Source of the DNA: Glycomyces buryatensis
GTDB lineage: Bacteria > Actinomycetota > Actinomycetes > Mycobacteriales > Micromonosporaceae
Reading direction: 5' to 3'
DNA length: 64,000 nucleotides
Assembly (NCBI RefSeq): GCF_004912275.1
Contig: NZ_STGY01000001.1
Span: forward strand, 62,001 to 126,000
A program made the position numbers and the translations under genes. Shown one piece after another: positions 42,541 to 51,018 of the stretch. Every line of letters starts with the position of its first letter. The first letter of the stretch is position 1. Under the pieces are notes generated by a model. The model was not told where the DNA came from. It made no database searches and saw nothing but the letters and a program-made list of their open reading frames with translations.

Positions 42541-44124
42541 ATGGCCGTGCCCTCGGCTCGTGTCGCGGAGAAGATCCGCGAATCGGCGGGCCCCCGCCCC
42601 GGCGCTGACAAGCAGCACCTGCCCACCACCCGCATCTGGGTCGGCCGCGCCCTCGGCCCGGCCCTCGCCCTGCTCGCGTACTTCCTCATCCCGGCCGACC
42701 CGGCCCTGACTCAACAGGGCCGCGCCACCGCCGCGATCGTGATCCTCGTGGCCATCTGGTGGATGACCGAGGCGCTGCCGCTGTCGGCGACCGCGCTCAT
42801 CCCGATCGTCGCGCTGCCGCTGGCGGGCGTCCTGGCGCTCGACGAGGCGACCGCGGCCTACGCCAACCCGACTGTATTCCTGTTCATGGGCGGGTTCATG
42901 ATCGCGCTGGCGATGCAGAAGTGGAACCTCCACCTGCGCATCGCGCTGTTGACGATGCGGATGATCGGCACCAAGCCTCGCCGCCTCATCCTCGGCGTCA
43001 TGATCGCCACCGCGTTCCTGAGCATGTGGGTCTCCAACACCGCGACCACCATGATGATGCTGCCGATCGGCCTGAGCGTCATTGCGATGGCATCCAAGGG
43101 CGTGCCCGGTGAGGACGGCGAGGAGGGCGAGGACAAGGCGTCGAACCCGGCCGTCAAGCAGTTCAGCGTCACCCTCATGCTCTCGATCGCGTTCGCCGCC
43201 ACCATCGGCGGCCTCTCCACGCTCATCGGCAGCCCGCCCAACCTCATCCTGGCCGGCTTCGTGGAGGAGACGTACGGGATCAGCATCAGCTTCGCCGACT
43301 GGATGTTCGTCGGTGTCCCGCTCGCGGCGGTCTTCCTGGTCATCGCCTGGGTCCTGATGACTCGCGTGATCTTCCCGGTCAAGCTCGACCAGATCGCCGG
43401 CGGCAAGTCCGTCATCCACGACCGCCTCAAGGATCTCGGCAAGATGTCCCGCGGCGAGTGGATCGTGCTGGTCGTCTTCGCCTGCACCGCGCTGCTGTGG
43501 ATCTTCAAGGCCCAGATCACCTCGGAGGCGGTCACCTCGGTGCTGCCGTGGGTGGCGGGCCTGGACGACGCGAATATCGCGATCGGCGCGGCCATCATCC
43601 TGTTCCTGATCCCGACCGACGCCAAGAAGGGCGAGTTCGCGCTCGACTGGAAGACCGTGCAGACCGGCATCCCGTGGGGCGTGCTGCTGCTCTTCGGCGG
43701 TGGCCTGTCGATCGCCGCGGCGGTCTCGGCGACCGGACTGAGCGAGTACATCGGCACGCAGGTCAGCGGCCTCGGCGTCCTGCCGACGGTCCTGCTGGTC
43801 GCGGCGGTCTGCCTGATCGTGCTCCTGCTGACCGAGCTGACCAGCAATACCGCCACCGCAGCGACGTTCCTGCCGGTGCTCGGCGGCGTCGCGATCGGCA
43901 TCGGCGTCGACCCGCTGCTGCTGCTGATCCCGGCCGCCTTCGCCGCGACCTGCTCGTTCATGTTCCCGGTCGGCACGCCGCCCAACGCGATCGTGTTCGG
44001 CTCGGGCCAGGTCACCATCGGCCAGATGGTGAAGGCCGGCATCTGGCTCAACCTCATCGGCGTCGTCCTCATCACGGCCGCCGTCTACCTCATCGGCGGG
44101 CCGGTGTTCGGCCTCCAGTTCTAG
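42541..44124 (+). CDS. DASS/SLC13 family sodium:dicarboxylate symporter
   Basis: 527 residues with about 11-13 hydrophobic segments. Both SNT sodium-binding motifs of the family are visible: SNTATTMMMLP at about residue 165 and TSNTATAATFLP near residue 437. GGLSTLIGSPPN is the matching half-site loop. Members import succinate, malate, fumarate or citrate with sodium. A strong AAAGGAG precedes the ATG. A CitA/CitB-type two-component system follows directly and probably controls it, which supports a C4-dicarboxylate or citrate substrate. Confidence 0.93.
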   Translation: MAVPSARVAEKIRESAGPRPGADKQHLPTTRIWVGRALGPALALLAYFLIPADPALTQQGRATAAIVILVAIWWMTEALPLSATALIPIVALPLAGVLALDEATAAYANPTVFLFMGGFMIALAMQKWNLHLRIALLTMRMIGTKPRRLILGVMIATAFLSMWVSNTATTMMMLPIGLSVIAMASKGVPGEDGEEGEDKASNPAVKQFSVTLMLSIAFAATIGGLSTLIGSPPNLILAGFVEETYGISISFADWMFVGVPLAAVFLVIAWVLMTRVIFPVKLDQIAGGKSVIHDRLKDLGKMSRGEWIVLVVFACTALLWIFKAQITSEAVTSVLPWVAGLDDANIAIGAAIILFLIPTDAKKGEFALDWKTVQTGIPWGVLLLFGGGLSIAAAVSATGLSEYIGTQVSGLGVLPTVLLVAAVCLIVLLLTELTSNTATAATFLPVLGGVAIGIGVDPLLLLIPAAFAATCSFMFPVGTPPNAIVFGSGQVTIGQMVKAGIWLNLIGVVLITAAVYLIGGPVFGLQF

Positions 44125-44135
44125 CCCCGGGAGCG

Positions 44136-44172
44136 GCTCATGGGTGCGGCCGCCACGGTCGCACCCATGAGC
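44136..44172. promoter_or_regulatory. 13-bp inverted repeat between transporter and sensor kinase genes
   Basis: GCTCATGGGTGCG at 44136-44148 and CGCACCCATGAGC at 44160-44172 pair perfectly with an 11-base loop. It starts 11 bases after the transporter stop and ends 9 bases before the chosen kinase ATG. It has no T-run and may be an attenuator or mRNA processing/stability hairpin that sets the kinase level below that of the transporter. Confidence 0.7.
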
Positions 44173-44181
44173 TGCGAGAAT

Positions 44182-45783
44182 ATGACTGTGAAGCGGAAGC
44201 CGAAACGGGGGTCGGTGGCCCGGCAGATCCTCGCGTTGCAGGCGGGCGCGGTCGCGGTGCTGCTGCTCCTCGGCGGCGCCCTGATCTATCTGGAGGCCAA
44301 GCGCGGCACCGAGGCCAAGGCCACCGCCGAGGTCACCGACCTGGCGCTGTCCCTGGCGGCCCTTCCCCAGGTGCACGACGCGACCCGGGCCGAGGATCCC
44401 GGCCCGAAGTTGCGCGGCATCGCCGACGCGGTCGACGAGGCCACCGGGGTCGACTTCATCGTCTTCATGGACACCGACCGCACCCGCTACACCCACCCCA
44501 ACCCCGAGGTCATCGGCGAGGCTTACATCGGCACCATCGATCCCGCCCTGGACGGCGAGGTCTACACCGAGACGTACACCGGCACCCTCGGCCCGTCGGT
44601 GCGGGCCATCGCCCCGATCGAGGACGACGGCGAGGTCGTCGCCCTGGTCGCCGTCGGCATCCTGCAGGAGAACATCGGCGGCGAACTGCAAAGGCGCCTA
44701 CCGCAACTGCTGGGCCTGGCCGCCCTGGTGCTGCTGGTCTCGGCGGCCGGGACCTGGGCCATCGGCAGTCGGCTGCATCGCCAGACCCTCGGCCTCGGCC
44801 CCGAAGAGCTCACCCGCATGTACGAGCACCACGACGCCGTCCTCCACTCGGTGCGCTCGGGGCTGGTCGTCATCGACGGGGGCGCCATCGTGCTCGCCAA
44901 TGACGAGGCGGTCCGGCTGCTCGGACTCCCCGAGGACTACGAGGGCAGGCCGATCGCCGAGCTCGGTCTGTCCGGTTCCCTGGCGGACCTGCTGTCCTCC
45001 GGGCGGTTCGCGGAGGACGAACTGCACGTCCACGGCGATGCCGTCATGGTCGTCAACCAGCGGCCGGCCGAACGGGACGGGCGCACCCTCGGCGTCTTCG
45101 CGACCTTCCGCGACCAGACCGACTTCCAGGCGCTCACCGGCGAGCTCGACTCGGTGCGCGGCTTCGCCGAGGCCCTGCGGGCCCAGGCGCACGAGTCGGC
45201 GAATCGGATGCACGCCATGGTCACCATGATCGAGCTCGGCCGCGCCGACCAGGCCGTCGCGTTCGCCACCACCGAGCTGGAGACCTCGCAGCGGCTGGTG
45301 GACCGCATCGTCGCCCGCGTCACCGAGCCGGCGCTGGCCGCGCTGCTGCTCGGCAAGTCCTACCAGGCCCACGAGAAGGGCATCGACCTCGTGATCACCG
45401 ACGAGACCGCCGCCGACGGGGCCGGCATCGAGCCGCGGGACCTGATCACCTTGGCGGGCAACCTGATCGACAATGCGATGGACGCGGCGTTGAGTGGTGA
45501 GCCGCCGCGGCGCGTCGAGGTGTCGATCGCGCAGGACGAACAGGGCCTGACGTTGACCGTCGGCGATTCGGGGCCGGGCCTGGCCACCGACCGGCCCGAG
45601 GAGATCTGGACTCGCGACTGGTCGACCAAGACCGACTCCCGGCCCCACGGCCGCGGCCTGGGGCTGGCGCTGGTCCGGCAGGTCATCGACCGCTACGGCG
45701 GGTCCGTCACGGTCGACCGGGGTCCGGGCGCGGTCTTCACCGTGTGGCTGCCCCGGCCGGAGGGACGGGAGGAGCGGTCGTGA
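44182..45783 (+). CDS. CitA/DcuS-type sensor histidine kinase
   Basis: 533 residues from the ATG at 44182; an in-frame ATG lies at 44167 inside the hairpin. Two membrane helices (about 15-36 and 174-194) enclose an extracytoplasmic PAS-like sensor domain with MDTDRTRYTHPNPEVIG, the typical citrate/dicarboxylate-sensing fold. A cytoplasmic PAS follows, then the dimerisation helix with RAQAHESANRMH, whose His is the likely phosphorylation site. The ATPase domain has NLIDNAMDAAL and GRGLGLALVRQ. It should sense external dicarboxylates or citrate and phosphorylate the next protein. Its stop overlaps the regulator's start. Confidence 0.92.
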   Translation: MTVKRKPKRGSVARQILALQAGAVAVLLLLGGALIYLEAKRGTEAKATAEVTDLALSLAALPQVHDATRAEDPGPKLRGIADAVDEATGVDFIVFMDTDRTRYTHPNPEVIGEAYIGTIDPALDGEVYTETYTGTLGPSVRAIAPIEDDGEVVALVAVGILQENIGGELQRRLPQLLGLAALVLLVSAAGTWAIGSRLHRQTLGLGPEELTRMYEHHDAVLHSVRSGLVVIDGGAIVLANDEAVRLLGLPEDYEGRPIAELGLSGSLADLLSSGRFAEDELHVHGDAVMVVNQRPAERDGRTLGVFATFRDQTDFQALTGELDSVRGFAEALRAQAHESANRMHAMVTMIELGRADQAVAFATTELETSQRLVDRIVARVTEPALAALLLGKSYQAHEKGIDLVITDETAADGAGIEPRDLITLAGNLIDNAMDAALSGEPPRRVEVSIAQDEQGLTLTVGDSGPGLATDRPEEIWTRDWSTKTDSRPHGRGLGLALVRQVIDRYGGSVTVDRGPGAVFTVWLPRPEGREERS

Positions 45784-46454
45784 TCGAGACCCTCATCGTC
45801 GAGGACGATCCGCGTCTGGCGGAGGCGCATGTCCTGTACACCGACCGGGTGCCGGGGTTCCACGCCGCCGGGTCGGTCCACAGCGGACGGGAGGCGATGG
45901 AGTTCCTGCGGCGCGAGCGGGTCGACCTGGTGCTCTTGGACTTCTACCTGCCCGACATGGGCGGGCTGGAGGTGTGCCGGGCGCTGCGGGCGGCCGGACT
46001 CGACGTCGACGTCATCGCCGTGACCTCGGCGGCCGATACCCAGACGGTGCGGGCGGCGGTGGCGCACGGCGTGGTCCAGTACCTGATCAAGCCGTTCACG
46101 TTCGCCTCGTTCCGCGACAAGCTCGAACGGTACGCCGAGTACCGGGACCGCTTGGCCCCCACCGGGGGTGAGACGGCCCAGCACGAGGTCGACCGGGCGT
46201 TCTCGGCCCTGCGCACCTCCACGGGCGGCCCGCTTCCCAAGGGCTTCAGCCCGGACACTCTCGCGATCGTGGTGGGCGCGTTGGAGTCCGCGTCCGGGCC
46301 GCGGTCGGCCAGCGAGATCGCCGCGGCGGCCGGGATGGCTCGGGTGACCGCGCGGCGGTATCTGGAGCTGCTGGCCGATCGGGGCACGGTGGAGCGCCAG
46401 CCCCGCTACGGCGGGACCGGCCGCCCCGAGCACGGCTACCGGCTGCGCGGCTGA
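45780..46454 (+). CDS. CitB/DcuR-type response regulator
   Basis: 224 residues from the GTG at 45780, overlapping the kinase stop by four bases (GTGA) with GGGAGGAG upstream. The receiver domain (about 1-120) has the acidic pair in VEDDPR, the phosphorylated Asp in LVLLDFYLPD and the Lys in YLIKPF. The C-terminal part carries a helix-turn-helix (SASEIAAAAGMARVTARRYL) of the CitB type. It probably activates the dicarboxylate transporter gene upstream. Confidence 0.93.
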   Translation: MIETLIVEDDPRLAEAHVLYTDRVPGFHAAGSVHSGREAMEFLRRERVDLVLLDFYLPDMGGLEVCRALRAAGLDVDVIAVTSAADTQTVRAAVAHGVVQYLIKPFTFASFRDKLERYAEYRDRLAPTGGETAQHEVDRAFSALRTSTGGPLPKGFSPDTLAIVVGALESASGPRSASEIAAAAGMARVTARRYLELLADRGTVERQPRYGGTGRPEHGYRLRG

Positions 46455-46464
46455 GGCGCCTGAC

Positions 46465-47367
46465 CTAGACCGGCCCCTGGTGGAGCCACTCGTTGATCTC
46501 GGGGTTGGCGAGGGAGGCGACGCGCTCGCGGTAGCGGTCGAGGTCGGACTCGTCGAAGAACTCCCGCCACTGGCCGTTCGCCCCCTTGTGGAAGAACTCG
46601 GCCTTGTCGTGCCACATCGAGCGCTCCGGCGCCAGGGTTTCGGCTCGGCTCTTGACCTGGTCGAAGGTGGCGGCGCGGACGAGCTCGGGCCAGACCTCCT
46701 CGGGGACGGCGATGCCGAGGGAGCCTGCGAGAAGCCGCATCTGGCCTTCGAGGTCGGCCTTGAGGTCGGCGTAGTGGAGCAGGACGATGTTGGGATCGTC
46801 CCGGCGCGCCCAGAAGCCCTCGATGTGGCGGAACATGCCCGCCATGCCGAGCACCGGGTCGTCGTTCTCGGCCCAGTTCCAGAAGCGTTCCTTGGCGGTC
46901 GGGGCGGGTGGGGGCATCGCGTCGGTCATATCGGCGCCCTCGGGGCCGAGCGTGTCCGCCCTGAGCGCCATCACCTTCTCCATGTCCATGTTGGCCAGGT
47001 GGTGGTCCATCGAGACGCCCGCGTCGCGGGGGTCGCGGCCGACGCAGATGTAGGTGACGCGCTCGTCGAACGGGAGGCCGTCGAGCGGGGTGTGGGACTT
47101 CATGAACCGGCGGTGGCCTTGGGCCGCAAGGTGGGCGGCGGTGTCGGCCTCGGTGCGGAAGAAGGCGTCGACCCACAGCGAGAGGTCGTCGAGCGGCGCG
47201 GGGAGCTCGGGGCGCCCGAACACCAGCAGGCCGCAGATGATCTGCGTCCAGGTGGTGCCGCACTTGGCGGGGGTGGAGACGATGATGTCGCCTTCGCGGA
47301 GATTGATCGAGTCCCAGCGGGCGGAGTCCATCAGCAGGGTCTGGTAGCGGACGGGTGTGGTTCCCAA
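46465..47367 (-). CDS. sulfotransferase family protein
   Basis: 300 residues from the TTG at 47367, chosen because AAGGAG lies 8 bases upstream and no better start exists. The 5'-phosphosulfate loop is STPAKCGTTWTQ near residue 30 and the 3'-phosphate loop is VGRDPRDAGVSMDHH near residue 115. Both are needed for PAPS binding in cytosolic-type sulfotransferases (Sulfotransfer_1). The acceptor is unknown and may be a small alcohol, amine or lipid. It is convergent with the response regulator and has a gap of 10 bases. No sulfate-activation gene is nearby. Confidence 0.88.
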   Translation of the reverse strand: MGTTPVRYQTLLMDSARWDSINLREGDIIVSTPAKCGTTWTQIICGLLVFGRPELPAPLDDLSLWVDAFFRTEADTAAHLAAQGHRRFMKSHTPLDGLPFDERVTYICVGRDPRDAGVSMDHHLANMDMEKVMALRADTLGPEGADMTDAMPPPAPTAKERFWNWAENDDPVLGMAGMFRHIEGFWARRDDPNIVLLHYADLKADLEGQMRLLAGSLGIAVPEEVWPELVRAATFDQVKSRAETLAPERSMWHDKAEFFHKGANGQWREFFDESDLDRYRERVASLANPEINEWLHQGPV

Positions 47368-47546
47368 GGTGTTTCTCCTTGCGGGAGAGGGTGGTCGGTG
47401 GGGTGCCAGCATTGTGGAGTTCGAATGTCTCGATCCACGCTACGAGCAAGGAGCCCCGAACGCCAGGAAATGATCTTGGGCGGTTTTGCGGGGATTCGCG
47501 TGGAGAGCGTCACCTTCTGGGATCAGCCCTGTCTCAGGCATGAGAA

Positions 47547-47565
47547 TTAGGTTAGGCTAACCTCC
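47547..47565. promoter_or_regulatory. DtxR/IdeR-type iron box 1 upstream of desA
   Basis: TTAGGTTAGGCTAACCTCC matches the 19-base iron-box consensus TTAGGTTAGSCTAACCTAA at 17 positions. It lies 78 bases upstream of the chosen desA start and should bind the iron-loaded DtxR/IdeR/DmdR repressor. Confidence 0.92.
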
Positions 47566-47575
47566 TCCTGCCTGA

Positions 47576-47594
47576 TTAGGCAAGGCTAACTTCC
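47576..47594. promoter_or_regulatory. DtxR/IdeR-type iron box 2 upstream of desA
   Basis: TTAGGCAAGGCTAACTTCC, a weaker match (about 14 of 19) placed 29 bases after box 1, start to start. Two boxes suggest cooperative or two-stage repression by iron. Confidence 0.75.
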
Positions 47595-47642
47595 ATACGT
47601 CCCGGCACCGCAAGACGTCCCTCCGTGAAAGGACTCCGCTCC

Positions 47643-49151
47643 GTGCTGACAAGCGCCGCAGACCTCCGCCCCGCCCCCGCTTCACCGCCCGACCCGACCG
47701 GAGCGCCGGCGCTGCTGGGCCGCGACTCAGCCGACGCCTATCAAGCGCTCGTATCCCAAGTGTCACAGAGCATTTCGGAGCGTTTCGCGACGGTCGACCG
47801 GCCCTGGACCGGCATCACTCCGGGCGAGCTCGGACCGGCCGTCGCCGCCGTCGACCTGGACCGGCCGCTGCCGTCCTTCTCGGACGCGTTCGACGAGATC
47901 GGCGACCTGTACCTGCGGGACGCGGTCTGGTTCCACCACCCGACCTACCTCGCCCACCTCAACTGCCCCGTCGCACTGCCGGCCGTCGCCGCCGAGACCG
48001 TCCTCGCCTCCGTCAACACCTCCGTCGACACCTGGGACCAGAGCGCCGGCGGCACCCTCATCGAGCAGCGCCTCATCGCCTGGACCTGCGAGCGGATCGG
48101 ACTCGGGCCCGACGCCGACGGCGTCTTCACCTCCGGTGGGACGCAATCGAACCTGCACGCGCTGCTGCTCGCCCGCGACGAGGCCGTCGAGCAGGTGCTC
48201 AAGAACAGCGAGGAACCGATGCGCGGCGTCGAAGTCCTCCCCCGCCTGCGCCTCTTCGCCTCCCCCCACTCCCACTTCTCCGTCGTCAAGGCCGCGCGCC
48301 TGCTCGGGCTGGGCGAGGACGCCGTCATCACCGTGCCCGCCGACGACCGCTTCCGCATGAACCCGGCCGCCCTCGACGCGGCCATCGAGACCTGCCGCGC
48401 CGCCGGACTCGTCCCCGCCGGGGCCGTCGCCACCGCCGGGACCACCGACTTCGGCTCCATCGACCCCCTCGATTCGATCGCCGAAGTCTGTGCGGCGCAC
48501 CGGGTCTGGTTCCACGTCGACGCCGCCTACGGGTGCGGCCTCCTCGTCTCGCCCGACCGGCGCGAACTGCTCTGGGGCATCGAGCACGCCGACTCCGTCA
48601 CCGTCGACTTCCACAAGTCGTTCTTCCAACCCGTCAGCTCCTCGGCCGTGCTGGTGCGCGACCGCGCCAGCCTGCGCCACGTCACCCACCACGCCGACTA
48701 CCTCAATCCCGTCGAAGCCCTGTCCCCCAACCAGGTCGACAAGAGCCTCCAGACCACCCGGCGCCTCGACGCGCTCAAACTGTGGATGACGCTGCGCACC
48801 CTCGGCCCCGCCCAGATCGGCACCATGTTCGACCGTGCGTGCGAACTCGCCGGTGAGGCCTGGGAGTATCTAGACGCGGACCCCCGTTTCGAGACGGCCG
48901 CGCCGGTCTCGCAGCTGTCCACGGTCCTGTTCCGGCTCGCCGGGGCCGACGACGACGTCCACCGCGCCGCCCGCGAGGCCATCGCGGCGGCCGGGGAGGG
49001 CATGGTCGCATCGACCCGGGTGGAGGGCCGCATCGCGCTCAAGCTGACCCTGCTCAACCCCGAGACCACCCTCGGCGACATCGTCCCCGTCCTCGACGCG
49101 CTGGCCCGCCACGGCGCTCGCCTCCAGCAGATCGGCAAGGAGTCAGCATGA
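47643..49151 (+). CDS. desA: lysine decarboxylase of desferrioxamine biosynthesis, DesA-like
   Basis: 502 residues from the GTG at 47643 with AAAGGA 9 bases upstream; another GTG at 47625 is possible. It is a group II PLP decarboxylase: FTSGGTQSNLHALLLARD near residue 170, HVDAAYGCGLL, and the PLP lysine in VTVDFHKSFFQPV. In the desferrioxamine pathway this enzyme makes cadaverine from lysine. The three following des genes and iron boxes support that role over glutamate or diaminobutyrate decarboxylase. Its stop overlaps the next start. Confidence 0.92.
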   Translation: MLTSAADLRPAPASPPDPTGAPALLGRDSADAYQALVSQVSQSISERFATVDRPWTGITPGELGPAVAAVDLDRPLPSFSDAFDEIGDLYLRDAVWFHHPTYLAHLNCPVALPAVAAETVLASVNTSVDTWDQSAGGTLIEQRLIAWTCERIGLGPDADGVFTSGGTQSNLHALLLARDEAVEQVLKNSEEPMRGVEVLPRLRLFASPHSHFSVVKAARLLGLGEDAVITVPADDRFRMNPAALDAAIETCRAAGLVPAGAVATAGTTDFGSIDPLDSIAEVCAAHRVWFHVDAAYGCGLLVSPDRRELLWGIEHADSVTVDFHKSFFQPVSSSAVLVRDRASLRHVTHHADYLNPVEALSPNQVDKSLQTTRRLDALKLWMTLRTLGPAQIGTMFDRACELAGEAWEYLDADPRFETAAPVSQLSTVLFRLAGADDDVHRAAREAIAAAGEGMVASTRVEGRIALKLTLLNPETTLGDIVPVLDALARHGARLQQIGKESA

Positions 49152-50449
49152 GCACCGACCGCATTCACGATTTCCTCGGGATCGGCGTGGGGCCGTTCAA
49201 TCTCGGGCTGGCCTGCCTGACGGCGCCGATCGAGGGTCTCGACGGGGTCTTCCTGGAACGCAAGGCCGACGTCGACTGGCACCCGGGGATGCTCATCGAG
49301 GGCACCACGATGCAGGTGCCGTTCATGGCGGACCTGGTGACGCTCGCCGACCCGACCTCGCCCTTCTCGTTCCTCAACTACCTCAAGCAGCAGGGCCGGA
49401 TCTACCCGTTCTACATCCGCGAGTCGTTCTTCCAGCTGCGCGCCGAGTTCCAGGACTATCTGCGCTGGGCCGCCGCCCGGCTGGACAACCTGCGCTTCGA
49501 GACCGAGGTGACGTCGGTGGAGTGGGATTCGGGCCGCGGCGTCTACGCCGTGCACTCGGTCTCCCCCGGCGGCGCCAACGTCGACTTCGCCCGCCGCCTG
49601 GTGCTCGGCACCGGGACGCCGCCGTGGCTGCCGCTGGCGGTCCAGGGCCTGGAGGGCGAGACGGTCGTCCACGCCTCGCAGTACCTGGCCAGCCGCGACC
49701 GGCTCAAGGAGTGCGGCTCGATCACCGTCGTCGGCTCCGGCCAGAGCGCCGCCGAGATCTACCGGGACCTGTTGGAGGACATCGGAACCGGCTACCGGCT
49801 CAACTGGGTGACGCGCTCGCCACGGTTCTTCCCGCTGGAGTACACCAAGCTGACGCTGGAGATGACCAGCCCCGACTACGTCGACTACTTCAATGCGCTG
49901 CCGGCCGCGAGGCGCGACGAGCTCAATGCCGGCCACAAGGGCCTGTACAAGGGCATCAACGCCGACGACATCAATGAGATCTACGACCTCTTGTACCGCA
50001 AGAAGTTCGAGCTGGGCGAGGTCCCGACGCGGCTGTTCACGAACTGCACGGTTGAAAAGGCGGCCGCGGGCGAGCGATTGACGCTGGGTATCAGGCAGCA
50101 CGAGCAGGACCGCGAGTTCGAGCTGGACACCGAGGGCCTGGTGCTGGCAACCGGCTACAGCCACCGCCCGCCGGCGTTCCTGGACGGCATTCGCGACCGG
50201 CTCCGCTTCGACGCGACCGGGCGGCTGGCGGCGCGGCGGGACTACAGTGTCGATGCCGCGGCCGACGGCGAGGTGTTCGTCCAGAACGCCGAACTGGCCA
50301 CCCACGGCTTCGTCACCCCGGACCTGGGCATGGCCGCCTACCGCAACTCGTGGATCATCCGCTCCCTCACCGGGCGCGAGGTCTACCCGATCGAGCGGCG
50401 CATCGCCTTCCAGGAATTCGCCGCCCCAGATGAGGATGCTGCCACATGA
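49148..50449 (+). CDS. desB: cadaverine/lysine N-monooxygenase, DesB-like
   Basis: 433 residues. FAD binding is at FLGIGVGPFNLGLACL near the start, NADPH binding at VVGSGQSAAEIYRDLL near residue 195, and the ATGY motif of N-hydroxylating monooxygenases near residue 335. It adds the hydroxyl group to cadaverine that later forms the hydroxamate iron ligand. The ATG overlaps desA stop by four bases, and its own stop overlaps the next gene, so the operon is translationally coupled. Confidence 0.93.
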   Translation: MSTDRIHDFLGIGVGPFNLGLACLTAPIEGLDGVFLERKADVDWHPGMLIEGTTMQVPFMADLVTLADPTSPFSFLNYLKQQGRIYPFYIRESFFQLRAEFQDYLRWAAARLDNLRFETEVTSVEWDSGRGVYAVHSVSPGGANVDFARRLVLGTGTPPWLPLAVQGLEGETVVHASQYLASRDRLKECGSITVVGSGQSAAEIYRDLLEDIGTGYRLNWVTRSPRFFPLEYTKLTLEMTSPDYVDYFNALPAARRDELNAGHKGLYKGINADDINEIYDLLYRKKFELGEVPTRLFTNCTVEKAAAGERLTLGIRQHEQDREFELDTEGLVLATGYSHRPPAFLDGIRDRLRFDATGRLAARRDYSVDAAADGEVFVQNAELATHGFVTPDLGMAAYRNSWIIRSLTGREVYPIERRIAFQEFAAPDEDAAT

Positions 50450-51018
50450 AGGCGCCCAACAGCTTCTATTACATGCACCCCGAGCTCGGCGACTTCGGTC
50501 TGCGCCTGGTCGACCCGCCGACCGACGCGCCGCTGCTCCACGAGTGGGTGACCGACCCCAAGGCGAAGTACTGGATGATGCAGGAGGCGGGCCTCACCGA
50601 CGTCCTCCACGAGCACGAACTGATCGAGCTCTCCGAGCACCACTTCGCCTATGTCGGGCTGTTCCACTACCGGGCCCGGTTCCTCGTCGAGGTCTACGAC
50701 CCCGCCCACTCCGAACTGGCCGACGTCTACTCGCCCGCGGCGGGCGACATCGGCATGCACGTGCTCACCGCCCCGACCGACACGCCCGTCCCGGGTTTCA
50801 CCAGGGCCGTCATGACCGCCGTCATGCACCTGCTGTTCGAGGGCTTCGGCGCCGAGCGCGTCGTGGTCGAGCCCGACGCCGAGAACACCCCGATCCACCG
50901 GCTCAACGAATACGTCGGCTTCCGTCCCAAGCGGACCGTCCAGCTGAAGGACAAGCGGGCCCTCCTCAGCTTCTGCACCCGATCCGACTTCCACTCCGCG
51001 AAAGAAGCACTGCTATGA
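50446..51018 (+). CDS. desC: N-hydroxycadaverine acyltransferase, DesC-like GNAT
   Basis: 190 residues of the siderophore acyltransferase type (IucB/AlcB/RhbD-like). Recognisable parts are LRLVDPPTDAPLLHEWVTDP, the DVYSPAAGDIGMHVL core strand and the EYVGFRPKRTVQLKDK end, with an acetyl-CoA-type fold between. It attaches succinyl (or acetyl) CoA units to N-hydroxycadaverine. It overlaps both neighbours by four bases. Confidence 0.9.
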   Translation: MKAPNSFYYMHPELGDFGLRLVDPPTDAPLLHEWVTDPKAKYWMMQEAGLTDVLHEHELIELSEHHFAYVGLFHYRARFLVEVYDPAHSELADVYSPAAGDIGMHVLTAPTDTPVPGFTRAVMTAVMHLLFEGFGAERVVVEPDAENTPIHRLNEYVGFRPKRTVQLKDKRALLSFCTRSDFHSAKEALL

